Shown: positions 38,419 through 47,400, numbered from the stretch's first letter. The stretch: 64,000 nucleotides of DNA from Bordetella sp. 02P26C-1 (GCF_009763255.1 NZ_WSJB01000018.1:124001-188000), one strand, 5' to 3'. Notes: a model not told the origin generated them from the letters alone. Numbers and translations are program-made.

Positions 38419-38448
38419 AGTATAGCGGGTTTTTACCTACGCGAGCAA
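38419..38448 (-). promoter_or_regulatory. Probable promoter of the atp operon
   Basis: On the minus strand TATACT (38424 to 38419) is a good -10. TTGCTC (38448 to 38443) sits 18 bases upstream as a weak -35. The predicted start gives a leader of about 75 bases before atpI. It lies between the terminator of the upstream gene and atpI, the only place an operon promoter is needed. Confidence 0.5.
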
Positions 38449-38480
38449 ATCAAAACAGAGGAATTTTCAGGTGCGTGAAA

Positions 38481-38511
38481 GGGACGCAACAGCAGCTTGC
38501 TGTTGCGTCCC
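38481..38511. terminator. Terminator between the DUF1254 gene and the atp operon
   Basis: GGGACGCAACAGCA (38481-38494) and TGCTGTTGCGTCCC (38498-38511) form a perfect 14-bp stem with a 3-base loop, followed by CTTTCA in the minus direction. It lies 29 bases after the DUF1254 gene stop. Confidence 0.8.
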
Positions 38512-38539
38512 GAGCGCTAAGACCACGTCGAGAATGGGG

Positions 38540-40114
38540 TTAATCGCGCCGTACGGGCGGAGGCGCCCAGCCACCATCGAGAGCGAGGTCTTTTGGAGAG
38601 TAAAGACGCATGTTGAGGGTGAATGGCCCTTCTTGCGGGGTCTGCAACCAATTCGCCCGCTTTTGCGTGCCGGGGTCGTTGCGAGAAAGATAAATGTCGA
38701 GCGAGCCGTCCGCGTTGTATTTCAACGGGTCGGTGCTGCGCAATGTGTAGCGGCCGCTGTTATTCGGCGACCAGGCATTGTTCTGGTTGTAGACCGTCAG
38801 CGACCAAGAGCCGTTGACCGGGGGCAGCTGGGCTTTGTCGAAATGCAGGACGTAGTCTTCGTTGCTGACCAGCGGCCTACCCCTGTCGTCCACCGCGGTC
38901 ACCGGATACAGCGCTTCATCCGGCGTGGTGGCGCCCAGACCGGCATAGGCCACGGCCGCACGGCGTGCGTAGTCCGTGCCATAGCTGCCAATAGCGGTGC
39001 GCACCGTATTCCAGCCGTTAGCCGGAGTCCCCAGATGGGCCACGGTGTCGGCGATCCGGCGACCGGCCAAGGGACGCGCCTCTTCCAACGCTTGCTTCAC
39101 CGCTGGATCGAGCCGGTCATAGGAGAACGGCTGAGGACCGATCAAGCCGATGCGATGCATGCGCGTCAGGATCGTATTGTCGTTCGCATGCGGAGGATTG
39201 GTGCGCAGCAATTCATTGAACAGCGTAAAGAATGTGGCGGCGGACATATTGGCGACCTGTTCCGCGGGCGTTCCCACGGGATCCCAGGTAACCGCCGACG
39301 GTTGCGCAAACCCCGCAGCCGGTGGCCTCCAGCCGGATGCACCGCCGTAGGCACCGTCGTTTTGCCATGTAGGCGGCTTCGCGGCGCCGGCGCGCTGCGG
39401 CGACATAGGCAGCGGTGCGGGCGTCGGCGGCGACACCGCGTAGGGCGTCGCGCTCATCGCAGCTTGGAATTGATTCACTGCCCCGTATTCATTGGGCCCG
39501 CCCGTTTGAATACGCGCGAGCAACCAGCCCATGCCCGTCGGACTGCGGACCACGGGCGTGCCCGCCGGCGCGGGTCCGTGCCAGTGCGGGCCAACGAGCA
39601 AGAATTGCTGCTCCCCATCACCGGTGACCCGGGTGCCGCGCGAGGCAAACTCATCGGACCACATATCCAGGAGCGAAATCGAGTAATACCGCCCGCCCGA
39701 GGGCGGCACGCGGATGAGCAGCGGTTGACGGCTCACGTCATACCAAAGGCTCGAATACAGCATATCGGCGCTAGGCCAGCCCACATCCGTCGCGCCGGGC
39801 TCGGGGTAAGCGGTGCGGTGACCAAACTGATTCATGGGTGCGCGCCCGGCCAGTGATGTCTGCACCTGGGTCGAGGCACGGCGCGTGGCCTCCATCAAGA
39901 CCATCGGGTAGGCATACAGATAGGCGTCGACCGCGATATCTTGCAATTCATCGGCGGTGACCGAGGGACTGACTGCGGCCGTGGGCGTTTGGGAAACCAG
40001 ACGCATCGAAGGTTGCGGCGCCTGCGCCCATGCGGCGCAAGCAAAACCGGCGCTGATCGCGCCGGCGAGGATAGCCTTCGGCCACTCTCGGCGGTGTGCA
40101 ATGCAGTAGGGCAT
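38540..40114 (-). CDS. Exported DUF1254/DUF1214 domain protein
   Basis: 524 residues with a signal peptide cleaved near AAWA-QAPQP. The N-terminal DUF1254 domain opens with DIAVDAYLYAYPMVLMEATRR and RTAYPEPGATDVGWPSADMLYSSLWYDVSRQPLLIRVP; the C-terminal DUF1214 domain has LPPVNGSWSLTVYNQNNAW...GRYTLRSTDPLKYNADGSLDIYLSRNDPG and ANWLQTPQEGPFTLNMRLYSP. These fused proteins are widespread, periplasmic and of unknown function. It lies alone, ended by a 14-bp hairpin. Confidence 0.88.
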   Translation of the reverse strand: MPYCIAHRREWPKAILAGAISAGFACAAWAQAPQPSMRLVSQTPTAAVSPSVTADELQDIAVDAYLYAYPMVLMEATRRASTQVQTSLAGRAPMNQFGHRTAYPEPGATDVGWPSADMLYSSLWYDVSRQPLLIRVPPSGGRYYSISLLDMWSDEFASRGTRVTGDGEQQFLLVGPHWHGPAPAGTPVVRSPTGMGWLLARIQTGGPNEYGAVNQFQAAMSATPYAVSPPTPAPLPMSPQRAGAAKPPTWQNDGAYGGASGWRPPAAGFAQPSAVTWDPVGTPAEQVANMSAATFFTLFNELLRTNPPHANDNTILTRMHRIGLIGPQPFSYDRLDPAVKQALEEARPLAGRRIADTVAHLGTPANGWNTVRTAIGSYGTDYARRAAVAYAGLGATTPDEALYPVTAVDDRGRPLVSNEDYVLHFDKAQLPPVNGSWSLTVYNQNNAWSPNNSGRYTLRSTDPLKYNADGSLDIYLSRNDPGTQKRANWLQTPQEGPFTLNMRLYSPKDLALDGGWAPPPVRRD

Positions 40115-40263
40115 GGAAAGGCTCCTTGTTCATGTTTGAAAAGACGAGCCGGCCATCCCCGCAACGGGGACGGCCTCTGACTATCACGCCCTGACAGCAT
40201 AGGCCCGGAATAAAACCGCCGGGTAAAGCAAAGGTTACAGGGCTATACGCCCCTTATTCAGGT

Positions 40264-41040
40264 CTAACGGTGTGTAAACGCGGGCTTGCGCTTTTCCACG
40301 AAGGCCGCCATGCCTTCCTTCTGGTCCTCGGTGGCAAACAAGGAATGGAACAGGCGGCGTTCGTACAGCATGCCTTCGCTCAACGTGGACTCATAGGCGC
40401 GATTGACGCATTCCTTGGCCATCATCACCGACGGCAAGGACATCGATGCAATGACGGTGGCGGCCTCGATGGCTTCGTCCAGCAGCTTGTCGGCCGGCAC
40501 AATGCGCGAGACTAGCCCGGCGCGCTCGGCTTCCTCGGCGCCCATCATGCGGCCCGTCAGCACCAGATCCATAGCTTTGGCTTTTCCGACCGCGCGCGGC
40601 AAGCGCTGGGTGCCGCCCGCGCCGGGGATCACGCCGAGCTTGATTTCCGGCTGTCCGAATTTGGCCGAGTCCGCGGCGATCAGCATGTCGCACATCATGG
40701 CCAACTCGCAGCCGCCGCCCAGGGCGTAACCGGCCACCGCGGCGATGACCGGCTTGCGCACGCGCTTGAGGGTTTCCCAATTGCGCGTGATGTACTCGCT
40801 GTTGTAGACGTCCATGTAGGACCAGTCTTTCATCGCGCCGATATCCGCGCCCGCGGCAAAGGCTTTTTCGCTACCCGTAATCACGATGGCGCCGATGTCT
40901 TCATTGGCGTCGAACGCGAGCAATGCCGCGCCGAGCTCATCCATCAGCGCATCGTTGAGCGCGTTAAGGGCCTTGGGACGATTCAAGGTCAACAAACCGA
41001 CCCGGCCCCGGGTCTCGACCAACACTAAGGATTCGCTCAT
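40264..41040 (-). CDS. Enoyl-CoA hydratase
   Basis: 258 residues from ATG 41040 ([22 protein letters not shown]). Crotonase-fold marks are the oxyanion-hole segment [11 protein letters not shown], and catalytic Glu112 (GGGCELAM) and Glu132 ([24 protein letters not shown]), equivalent to Glu144 and Glu164 of rat mitochondrial hydratase. It hydrates trans-2-enoyl-CoA in beta-oxidation. It is divergent from the M61 peptidase with a 45-base spacer. Confidence 0.93.
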   Translation of the reverse strand: MSESLVLVETRGRVGLLTLNRPKALNALNDALMDELGAALLAFDANEDIGAIVITGSEKAFAAGADIGAMKDWSYMDVYNSEYITRNWETLKRVRKPVIAAVAGYALGGGCELAMMCDMLIAADSAKFGQPEIKLGVIPGAGGTQRLPRAVGKAKAMDLVLTGRMMGAEEAERAGLVSRIVPADKLLDEAIEAATVIASMSLPSVMMAKECVNRAYESTLSEGMLYERRLFHSLFATEDQKEGMAAFVEKRKPAFTHR

Positions 41041-41085
41041 GCACGGTCTCCTGAACAATTAAGCGTAGACAAGTAAGATAACGCA

Positions 41086-42852
41086 ATGGACACATCCGTA
41101 ATTTACCGCCTCGAACCCCATGACCCCGCCGGACATCGGTTCCGGATATCGCTGACCGTCACGCAGCCGGATCCGGAAGGTCAACGATTGAGTCTTCCCG
41201 CCTGGATACCAGGCAGCTATTTGATCCGCGATTTTTCGCGCCAAATAGAGACCTTGTCGGCCAGGTCCGGCGGTCGCCCCGTGCGCGTAGCCAAGACGGA
41301 CAACCATACCTGGCAAGTCGCGCCCTGCGCCGGGCCGCTGCAGGTGGAATACGTGGTGTATGCCTGGGATCTGTCCGTGCGCGGCGCGCATCTGGATGAA
41401 ACCCACGGTTTTTTCAACGGCACGAGTGTCTTTCTACGGGTTGAGGGCCAGGACAATGCGTCCTGTCTGGTGGACCTCGCGCCGCCGCGCGGCATCGACG
41501 GCTGGAAGGTGTACACCAGTCTGCCCGAAGCGCGCGGCTATCGCGGCGCGGCGCGCCGGCATGGTTTTGGCCTGTATCTGGCGCCGGACTATGACGCGCT
41601 GATCGATCACCCCGTGGAAATGGGCACGCCGCAAGTCGCCCGCTTTACCGCGCATGGGGCCGAGCACGAAATGGTGTTCACCGGCGTCATCCCCAATCTG
41701 GATCTGGATCGCATCGTCGAAGACACGCGGCGCATTTGCGAAGCACAAATCGCGTTGTTCGAACCGCGCAGCAAGCGCGCGCCGTTTCTCGACAGCAGCG
41801 ACCGCTATGTCTTCATGACCATGGTGGTGGGCGATGGCTATGGCGGCTTGGAGCATCGCGCCAGCACCGCGCTCATGGCCTCGCGCAAGGATCTACCGGT
41901 CATCGGGCAGACCGGTCAGGGCGAGGGCTATCGCACCTTTCTGGGGCTGGTGAGCCACGAATATTTTCACACCTGGAACGTCAAGCGTATCAAACCCGCG
42001 GCATTCGTGCCGTACGCGTTGCAAGAACCCGCGCTGACGCGCTTGCTCTGGGTGTTCGAGGGCTTTACCTCTTACTACGACGACCTGATGCTGCTGCGCT
42101 CGGGCACCATCGGTTTGCCCGACTATTTGCGCCTGCTGGGCAAGACCATCAGTAGCGTGGCCCGCACGCCGGGGCGGCTCAAGCAATCCGTCGCAGAAAG
42201 CTCGTTCGACGCTTGGACCCGCTATTACAAGCAGGACGAGAATTCACCCAACGCGCTGGTCAGCTACTACACCAAGGGATCGCTGGTCGCATTGGGTCTC
42301 GACCTGCTGATCCGCCGTGAGAGCGGCGGCACGCGATCGCTGGACGATGTCATGCGGTTGCTGTGGCAACGATATGGCCGCAGGTTCTACCAAGGCTCCC
42401 CACAGGGCATTAGCGAAGACGAGCTGCCCGCGTTGATACGTGAAGCCACGGGCGTGGACACGCGCCGCTTTATCGCGCGTTATGCCTATGGCACCGCTGA
42501 CGTGCCGCTGGCCGAATTACTCGAGCCGCAAGGAATCACCCTGAGCTGGAAAGCATCGCTCAACATTCCGACGCTGGACGTACGCACCCGCAAACAAGGC
42601 GATGCGCTGGTGCTGGCCACTGTGTTCGAGGGCGGCGCCGCGCATAAAGGCGGGTTGGCGGCGGGCGATGTGCTGGTGGCCATCGACGGCCTGCGGGTCA
42701 ACGCACCGGGTGGGCTGGAAGAACTGTTGGCGCAATATCGCCCGGGCGCGCGCGTCACGATTCACGTTTTTCGACGCGATGAGTTGCGCGCGTTCGAGGT
42801 CAGACTGGGCGCACCCGAGGCGCTGGATTGTGTGCTGACAGCCGAGGCGTAG
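41086..42852 (+). CDS. M61 family metallopeptidase with PDZ domain
   Basis: 588 residues. An N-terminal beta domain (residues 1-170) is followed by the catalytic domain with HEYFHTWNVKRIKP (zinc ligands His291 and His295, catalytic Glu292; a downstream Glu in VFEGFTSYYDDL is the likely third ligand), and a C-terminal PDZ domain (GGAAHKGGLAAGDVLVAIDGLRV). This is the glycyl aminopeptidase-like family. No signal peptide is evident. The last codons lie in the first of a series of 48-bp tandem repeats that continue past the stop. Confidence 0.92.
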   Translation: MDTSVIYRLEPHDPAGHRFRISLTVTQPDPEGQRLSLPAWIPGSYLIRDFSRQIETLSARSGGRPVRVAKTDNHTWQVAPCAGPLQVEYVVYAWDLSVRGAHLDETHGFFNGTSVFLRVEGQDNASCLVDLAPPRGIDGWKVYTSLPEARGYRGAARRHGFGLYLAPDYDALIDHPVEMGTPQVARFTAHGAEHEMVFTGVIPNLDLDRIVEDTRRICEAQIALFEPRSKRAPFLDSSDRYVFMTMVVGDGYGGLEHRASTALMASRKDLPVIGQTGQGEGYRTFLGLVSHEYFHTWNVKRIKPAAFVPYALQEPALTRLLWVFEGFTSYYDDLMLLRSGTIGLPDYLRLLGKTISSVARTPGRLKQSVAESSFDAWTRYYKQDENSPNALVSYYTKGSLVALGLDLLIRRESGGTRSLDDVMRLLWQRYGRRFYQGSPQGISEDELPALIREATGVDTRRFIARYAYGTADVPLAELLEPQGITLSWKASLNIPTLDVRTRKQGDALVLATVFEGGAAHKGGLAAGDVLVAIDGLRVNAPGGLEELLAQYRPGARVTIHVFRRDELRAFEVRLGAPEALDCVLTAEA

Positions 42853-42965
42853 ATCGGCACGTTATATGTGCTGGACTGCGTAATGACAGCCGAGGCGTGG
42901 CTCGGTACATTCGAAGCGCTGACCACGTCATGACAACCAGAGCATAGGTTCGTGGGCGTGTGCCC
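42822..42965 (+). repeat. 48-bp tandem repeats spanning the M61 stop codon
   Basis: Unit 1 (42822-42869) contains the last codons and TAG stop of the M61 gene. Unit 2 (42870-42917) matches 32 of its first 39 bases at exactly 48-base spacing and stays in frame, but has TGG where unit 1 has TAG. Unit 3 (from 42918) is degenerate and has lost one base before its ATGACA. It looks like a tandem duplication of a gene 3' end. Confidence 0.8.
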
Positions 42966-43025
42966 TCCATGCGGCATGGCTGCCCCCTCTTACCCGGTGC
43001 CCTGCGCCTCGGAGATGGCACTGTT

Positions 43026-43991
43026 TTAACCGGCACCCTCTCCTTCGGATACGGCAGGGCCGGACAGACCGGCAGCCTTGCGTGCTCGCCGTCCGCGTCG
43101 ATCCCGACGCAGCTCCTGCCCCATCTCCGCAGCCGCGTGCAAAAAGGGATCGAGCGCCCGGCGCCCGCCTTCGCGGCGCGTTACGGCGTACACCATTCCC
43201 TGCCCGACACTGGCAGACAGCTCGCACACGGCGATCCGCTCGCCAAAATGCTCGCAAGTCGAACGGGGAACCAAGGCCACGCCCAGGCCCGCCTGTACGA
43301 GAGCAAGCTGCGCGGGCACCTCGGCCACGGTCTGCACCACACGCGGCAATAACCCGGCCTGCGCACAGGCCTGCGCCAGTAGCCGCGCGAATCCCGAGGT
43401 CTCTTGCCGCAAGACTACAAAATTGTCGTCCGCCAGCGCGGACAGATCCACACGCGCGCGGCCGGCCAGGGGATGCGCGGTGGGCAAAGCCACCACGACC
43501 GGGTCCGGCCACAAGGGCATGGACTGCAGCAGCTCATCATCCACTTTGCTGCGCGAAATGCTCACATCGATCCGATGGCCGCGCAGCGCTTCCAATTGGG
43601 CCGCCGGATTCATCTCGTTCAAGAGTACCGACACCTGCGGATTCTCCTGCTTGTAGCGCGCGATCAACGCTGGCACCGGCCCCATGAAGTGCGATCCCGA
43701 CAAGCCAATTTCAATCCGACCGGCCAAACCCTGTTCCACATCGCGGGCGCGCGAGGTCGCATCGGCCAGCCGCCCAAGCGTGATGCGCACATCGTTCAGA
43801 AACGCCTCGCCCGCCTCGGTCAATACGACGCGGCGATTGTTACGGTCGAACAAGCGCACATCCAGCTCCCGTTCGAGCTGGGCGATCTGCAGGCTTAACG
43901 GCGGCTGGGAAATGTGCAGGCGCGCCGCCGCCCGGGTGAAATTCAGCTCCTCGGCCAGCACAGCGAAATAGCGCAGTTGTCGTAGTTCCAA
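43026..43991 (-). CDS. LysR family transcriptional regulator
   Basis: About 321 residues if it starts at TTG 43991 (MELRQLRYFAVLAEELNFTRAAARLHISQPPLS), the usual LysR opening; an ATG at 44033 would add 14 unrelated residues. HTH at 2-60 and an effector domain from about 90 (GRIEIGLSGSHFMGPVPALIARYKQENP). The Arg-rich C-terminus (RRDRRGRRARKAAG) is a non-conserved tail. It is divergent from the Bug and maleate isomerase genes with an ATATC-N15-GATAT repeat between, so it probably controls them. Confidence 0.9.
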   Translation of the reverse strand: MELRQLRYFAVLAEELNFTRAAARLHISQPPLSLQIAQLERELDVRLFDRNNRRVVLTEAGEAFLNDVRITLGRLADATSRARDVEQGLAGRIEIGLSGSHFMGPVPALIARYKQENPQVSVLLNEMNPAAQLEALRGHRIDVSISRSKVDDELLQSMPLWPDPVVVALPTAHPLAGRARVDLSALADDNFVVLRQETSGFARLLAQACAQAGLLPRVVQTVAEVPAQLALVQAGLGVALVPRSTCEHFGERIAVCELSASVGQGMVYAVTRREGGRRALDPFLHAAAEMGQELRRDRRGRRARKAAGLSGPAVSEGEGAG

Positions 43992-44057
43992 AGCAAAGCC
44001 CGCCGGAGTTAAATAGCAAATACCGCCCCGCAAACGGCACGCAGTTATTTGCGAAAA

Positions 44058-44111
44058 ATATCAAATGAGATAAAAACGATATTGGAAAGTATTGTTGCAC
44101 GCGCGCACAAT
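44058..44111 (+). promoter_or_regulatory. LysR-type operator and Bug-maiA promoter
   Basis: ATATC (44058-44062) and GATAT (44078-44082) form an interrupted dyad of the kind bound by LysR proteins. Directly after it come TTGGAA (44083-44088), a 17-base spacer and CACAAT (44106-44111), a reasonable sigma-70 promoter giving a leader of about 33 bases before the Bug ATG. Confidence 0.5.
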
Positions 44112-44150
44112 AGTCCCATCACAATTAGCTGTGCTCCCGGAGACGTTTTC

Positions 44151-45113
44151 ATGCATAAACTGCTCGCTACCACCCTGCTTGCCGCCACGGCGTTCGCCGC
44201 CCATGCCGCAGAGGATTTCCCCACCCGCAGCGTCACGCTGGTCGTGCCCAACCCGCCCGGCGGTCTGGTCGACACGTCGGCGCGCATCATCGCCGAGCCG
44301 CTGGGCGCCGCGCTCGGCAAGACGGTTGTTGTGGAAAACAAGGATGGCGGCAGCGGCAATATCGCCTACCAAGCGGTCGCGCGCTCCAAGCCGGACGGCT
44401 ATAACCTGCTGGTGTCGTACTCCGCCTACCACGTGGGTAACCCGAATCTGACGAGCAACCTCCCCTGGGCGCCCAAGGATTTCGTGCCGGTGGGCCTGAT
44501 CACTGTGTCGAGCAACGTCATCGCGGTCAACCCCGACACGGTCAAGGCCACCAACCTGACCGACTTCATCGAGGAAGTGAAGCAGTCCAAGGGTGAGATC
44601 AACTACGCCTCGCAAGGCGTGGGCTCGCTTTCGCATCTAGGCACCGAAGTGTTTTCGCAGCTCACCGGCGCCAAAATGACGCACGTGCCCTACCGTGGCT
44701 CGGGCGCGGCGATCAAGGACGTGCTGGCGGGGAACGTGCAGGTCTTCATCACCACGCCGCCGTCGGTCATGGGTCACGTGCAAACCAACAAACTGCGCGC
44801 CCTGGCGGTCACCGCCGACAAGCGTCACCCGATGCTGCCGGACGTGCCGACCACGGCTGAAGCCGGGCTGCCCGCTTACCAATTGGAATCCTGGGTCGGC
44901 CTGTTCGCCCCGGCCGGCACGCCGCAACCGGTCATCGACAAACTCGCCGCCAGTGTCGAAGCTGCCGTGCAGCAAGCGTCCACGCAGAAAAACGCCCAGG
45001 CCGCCGGCATCGAAGCCCGCTTCGAAGGTCCCGCGGCGCTGCAAGCGCGCGTCGACAAAGAGCTGGCCTATTGGAAACGCACGGTGGAAGAAGCGGGCAT
45101 CACCGCGGAATAA
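44151..45113 (+). CDS. Bug/TctC-family periplasmic binding protein, probably for maleate
   Basis: 320 residues from ATG 44151 (MHKLLATTLLAATAFAAHAAEDFPTRSV), preceded by CCGGAGACG; the signal peptide ends AHAA. Mature-protein signatures are VTLVVPNPPGGLVDTSARI, VENKDGGSGNIAYQAVARSKPDGYNLLVSY and VPYRGSGAAIKDV. It lies upstream of a maleate isomerase gene in one transcript, so maleate or a precursor is the inferred ligand. No TctAB is adjacent. Confidence 0.9.
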   Translation: MHKLLATTLLAATAFAAHAAEDFPTRSVTLVVPNPPGGLVDTSARIIAEPLGAALGKTVVVENKDGGSGNIAYQAVARSKPDGYNLLVSYSAYHVGNPNLTSNLPWAPKDFVPVGLITVSSNVIAVNPDTVKATNLTDFIEEVKQSKGEINYASQGVGSLSHLGTEVFSQLTGAKMTHVPYRGSGAAIKDVLAGNVQVFITTPPSVMGHVQTNKLRALAVTADKRHPMLPDVPTTAEAGLPAYQLESWVGLFAPAGTPQPVIDKLAASVEAAVQQASTQKNAQAAGIEARFEGPAALQARVDKELAYWKRTVEEAGITAE

Positions 45114-45136
45114 CGCTCCCTCCCCGTCCATTTACT

Positions 45137-45182
45137 GAGCCCGACGTTCTCGGACTACCGCCCTACAGGGGCGGCCGGGCTC
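45137..45182 (+). other. Two-tier hairpin in the Bug-maleate isomerase spacer
   Basis: Outer stem GAGCCCG (45137-45143) with CGGGCTC (45176-45182); inner stem CCGCCC (45158-45163) with GGGCGG (45169-45174). No T run follows. Such stems between a binding-protein gene and the next gene often stabilise the upstream mRNA, allowing more binding protein than enzyme. Confidence 0.5.
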
Positions 45183-45210
45183 ACTCACGCCTATTTTTTG
45201 GAGGCTTATC

Positions 45211-45972
45211 ATGACCACGTCACCTCGCAACATCCGTATCGGCCAAATCGTGCCCAGCTCCAACACCACGATGGAAACCGAAATCCCGGCAATGCTGCGC
45301 CGCCGCGAAGCCTTCGCGCCGGAACGCTACACGTTCCACTCGAGCCGCATGCGCATGAAGCAAGTGACCGCCGCCGAGCTGGCCTCCATGGACCGTGAGT
45401 CCGACCGTTGCGCTCAGGAACTGTCCGACGCTCGCGTGGACGTACTGGGCTATGCCTGCCTGGTCGCCATCATGAGCCAGGGCCTGGGTTACCACCGTGT
45501 CTCGCAAGAGCGCCTGCACCAAGCCACCGTCGACAATGGCGGTCCGGCCCCGGTGATCTCCAGCGCCGGTGCGCTGGTGGAAGGCTTGCACGCCATCGGC
45601 GCGCGCAAGGTCGCCATCCTGACGCCTTACATGAAGCCGCTGACCAAGCTGGTGGTGGACTACATCGAGCACGAAGGCATCGAAGTACACGACGCCGTGT
45701 CGCTGGAAATCGCCGATAACCTGAAGGTCGGCGCGCAAGATCCGCTCGCCCCGGCCGAACACGTCAAGCGCCTGAACACCAATGGCGTGGACGCGGTCGT
45801 ACTGTCGGCCTGCGTGCAAATGCCTTCGCTGGCCTCGATCCAGCCCACGCAGGACCGCCTGGGCCTGCCGGTCGTGACCGCCGCCGCCGCGACGGTGTAT
45901 CGCATGCTGCAAGTGCTGAACCTGGAAACGCGCGTCCCCGATGCGGGCGAGTTGTTGTCCGGCAAGTACTAA
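45211..45972 (+). CDS. maiA: Maleate cis-trans isomerase
   Basis: 253 residues of the Asp/Glu racemase superfamily, converting maleate to fumarate without cofactor. The two catalytic cysteines are Cys83 (LGYACLVAIMSQG) and Cys201 (LSACVQMPS), matching the Cys pair of NicE/MaiA enzymes, with the substrate loop VPSSNTTMETE near residue 14. An AGGCTTATC site precedes the ATG. It lies after the Bug gene and a hairpin. Nicotinate and related pyridine pathways also yield maleate, but no other nic genes are present here. Confidence 0.92.
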   Translation: MTTSPRNIRIGQIVPSSNTTMETEIPAMLRRREAFAPERYTFHSSRMRMKQVTAAELASMDRESDRCAQELSDARVDVLGYACLVAIMSQGLGYHRVSQERLHQATVDNGGPAPVISSAGALVEGLHAIGARKVAILTPYMKPLTKLVVDYIEHEGIEVHDAVSLEIADNLKVGAQDPLAPAEHVKRLNTNGVDAVVLSACVQMPSLASIQPTQDRLGLPVVTAAAATVYRMLQVLNLETRVPDAGELLSGKY

Positions 45973-45990
45973 TCGTCACGACAAGGCGAT

Positions 45991-46902
45991 TCAGCGACGT
46001 TCCCAGCGCCGCTGAATCGCCTTGGCCGCCACCACCCCGTCCGCCATGGAGGTCACGACACAGGGGTGCATGCGGTTGGCGACTTCGCCGATCGCGTAGA
46101 CGTCCGGCACATTGGTTTGTGCCGTCACGGGATCGGTATGGATATATCCGCGTGCGTCGTGTTCGAGGCCGAGGCCTTCGGCAAAGGCCGCCTGGGGCTC
46201 CCAGCCGTAGAACACCAGGATAAGATCGTAGCGGTGGCCATCCACGGTACGCGCCACGGGGTCGACTTCGTACGGCCCCACATGTACACCTTCGACGCCG
46301 GCACGCGCGATCCATTGCTGCTGAGCCCGCACACTGCGCGCGTACAAATGCACGCGCTTGGCGCCGCGATTGCGCACATAGACGAAATTTTCATAGGCGT
46401 TGTCCCCGCCGCCCAGGACCGCGACGGACAGCCCTTGATAATCCTGCGCCACGATGGACGAGCCGGGACCCACGAACACCCCGGGCCACGACGTGCCGGG
46501 CGCATGTCCGGGCAAGCTTCGCGCGCGCACGCCCGAGGCGATTACGAGCGAGCGGCCCCGAACGCGATCCATGTCGGCCGCTTCGGCCGCCCTCGCGCGG
46601 GGTGAATCGACGACCACCTCGAATCCCTGTTCTGTCCGATACGCCTCGCGCGCGCGCCGTGCCAGACGCACCGGCACCCGTGCGGCCTCGACGCTGCGGG
46701 CAATATTCGCGGCCACCTCTTGCCCGGTCACGCCGGGCAAAACCGCGATCCAGTCATCGACGAAGGGATTGTCATTGCCCAGACCGCCCAGCCTGTCGCT
46801 GGCCTCGATCAAGACGGGCGACAAGCCCAGGCGCGCCAGCCAGATCGCGCACGAGGCACCGGCCGGACCTCCTCCCACAATGACTGCGTCGTAGACCTGC
46901 AT
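45991..46902 (-). CDS. NAD(P)/FAD-dependent oxidoreductase, thioredoxin-reductase-like without CxxC
   Basis: 303 residues with the FAD-binding motif VIVGGGPAGASCAIWLARLG (residues 8-27), an NAD(P) domain (SVAVLGGGDNAYENFVYVRNRGA), and the closing FAD segment VYAIGEVANRMHPCVVTSMADGVVAAKAI. The redox CxxC of thioredoxin reductase is absent; the matching region has no Cys. This places it with ferredoxin/flavodoxin-NADP reductase-like members of the fold. The electron partner is unknown. It is convergent with maiA, 18 bases apart. Confidence 0.85.
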   Translation of the reverse strand: MQVYDAVIVGGGPAGASCAIWLARLGLSPVLIEASDRLGGLGNDNPFVDDWIAVLPGVTGQEVAANIARSVEAARVPVRLARRAREAYRTEQGFEVVVDSPRARAAEAADMDRVRGRSLVIASGVRARSLPGHAPGTSWPGVFVGPGSSIVAQDYQGLSVAVLGGGDNAYENFVYVRNRGAKRVHLYARSVRAQQQWIARAGVEGVHVGPYEVDPVARTVDGHRYDLILVFYGWEPQAAFAEGLGLEHDARGYIHTDPVTAQTNVPDVYAIGEVANRMHPCVVTSMADGVVAAKAIQRRWERR

Positions 46903-47013
46903 AAATGTCTGATTCCGTATGTCGCCATCTCTCGCCGCGCGGGCGTTTAGGCGGAATTGTAGCCAGGGGCGGCGCGCGCCTTACAATTCTGGTTCTCTCT
47001 ATAGGTAGACATC

Positions 47014-47373
47014 ATGCCTACACGTCGCATTTTCCTCTCCGGGCTGGCCCTGGATGCCCGCATTGGCATCCTCGAGCACGAGCGCCGGGCCACCCAGCCG
47101 CTGCACATTGATGCAGAATTCGATATCGACATCACGCGCAATGTCGACGACCAGGACATTCAAAGCGTGCTGGACTATCGTCACCTGCGCGAAGCGATTG
47201 TCGACGAATGCACGCGCGCGCATGTCAACCTGATCGAAACGTTGTCCGAGCGTGTCGCGCATCGGTTGTTGCGCGACTTCGAAGAAGTGCGCGGCGTGCG
47301 GCTACGCATCAGCAAACCCATGGCGTTCGCGGATTGCGCCGCCGTGGGCGTGGAAATACAGATCAATCGCTAG
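47014..47373 (+). CDS. folB: Dihydroneopterin aldolase
   Basis: 119 residues, one tunnelling (T) fold. It has the FolB opening RRIFLSGLALDARIGILEHERRATQPLHIDAEFDI, VLDYRHLREAI and the catalytic Lys region LRISKPMAFADCAAVGVEI. It splits dihydroneopterin in folate synthesis and assembles as an octamer in the cytosol. It is followed closely by ttcA. Confidence 0.94.
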   Translation: MPTRRIFLSGLALDARIGILEHERRATQPLHIDAEFDIDITRNVDDQDIQSVLDYRHLREAIVDECTRAHVNLIETLSERVAHRLLRDFEEVRGVRLRISKPMAFADCAAVGVEIQINR

Positions 47374-47400
47374 GCCGACGACGTGACTACGCAGGACCTC

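Noticed and set aside
42853-42933. Possible frameshift or nonsense mutation truncating the M61 peptidase
   Set aside because: The PDZ domain is complete before the TAG, so the protein is whole; the open frame beyond reflects the tandem repeat, not a lost domain.
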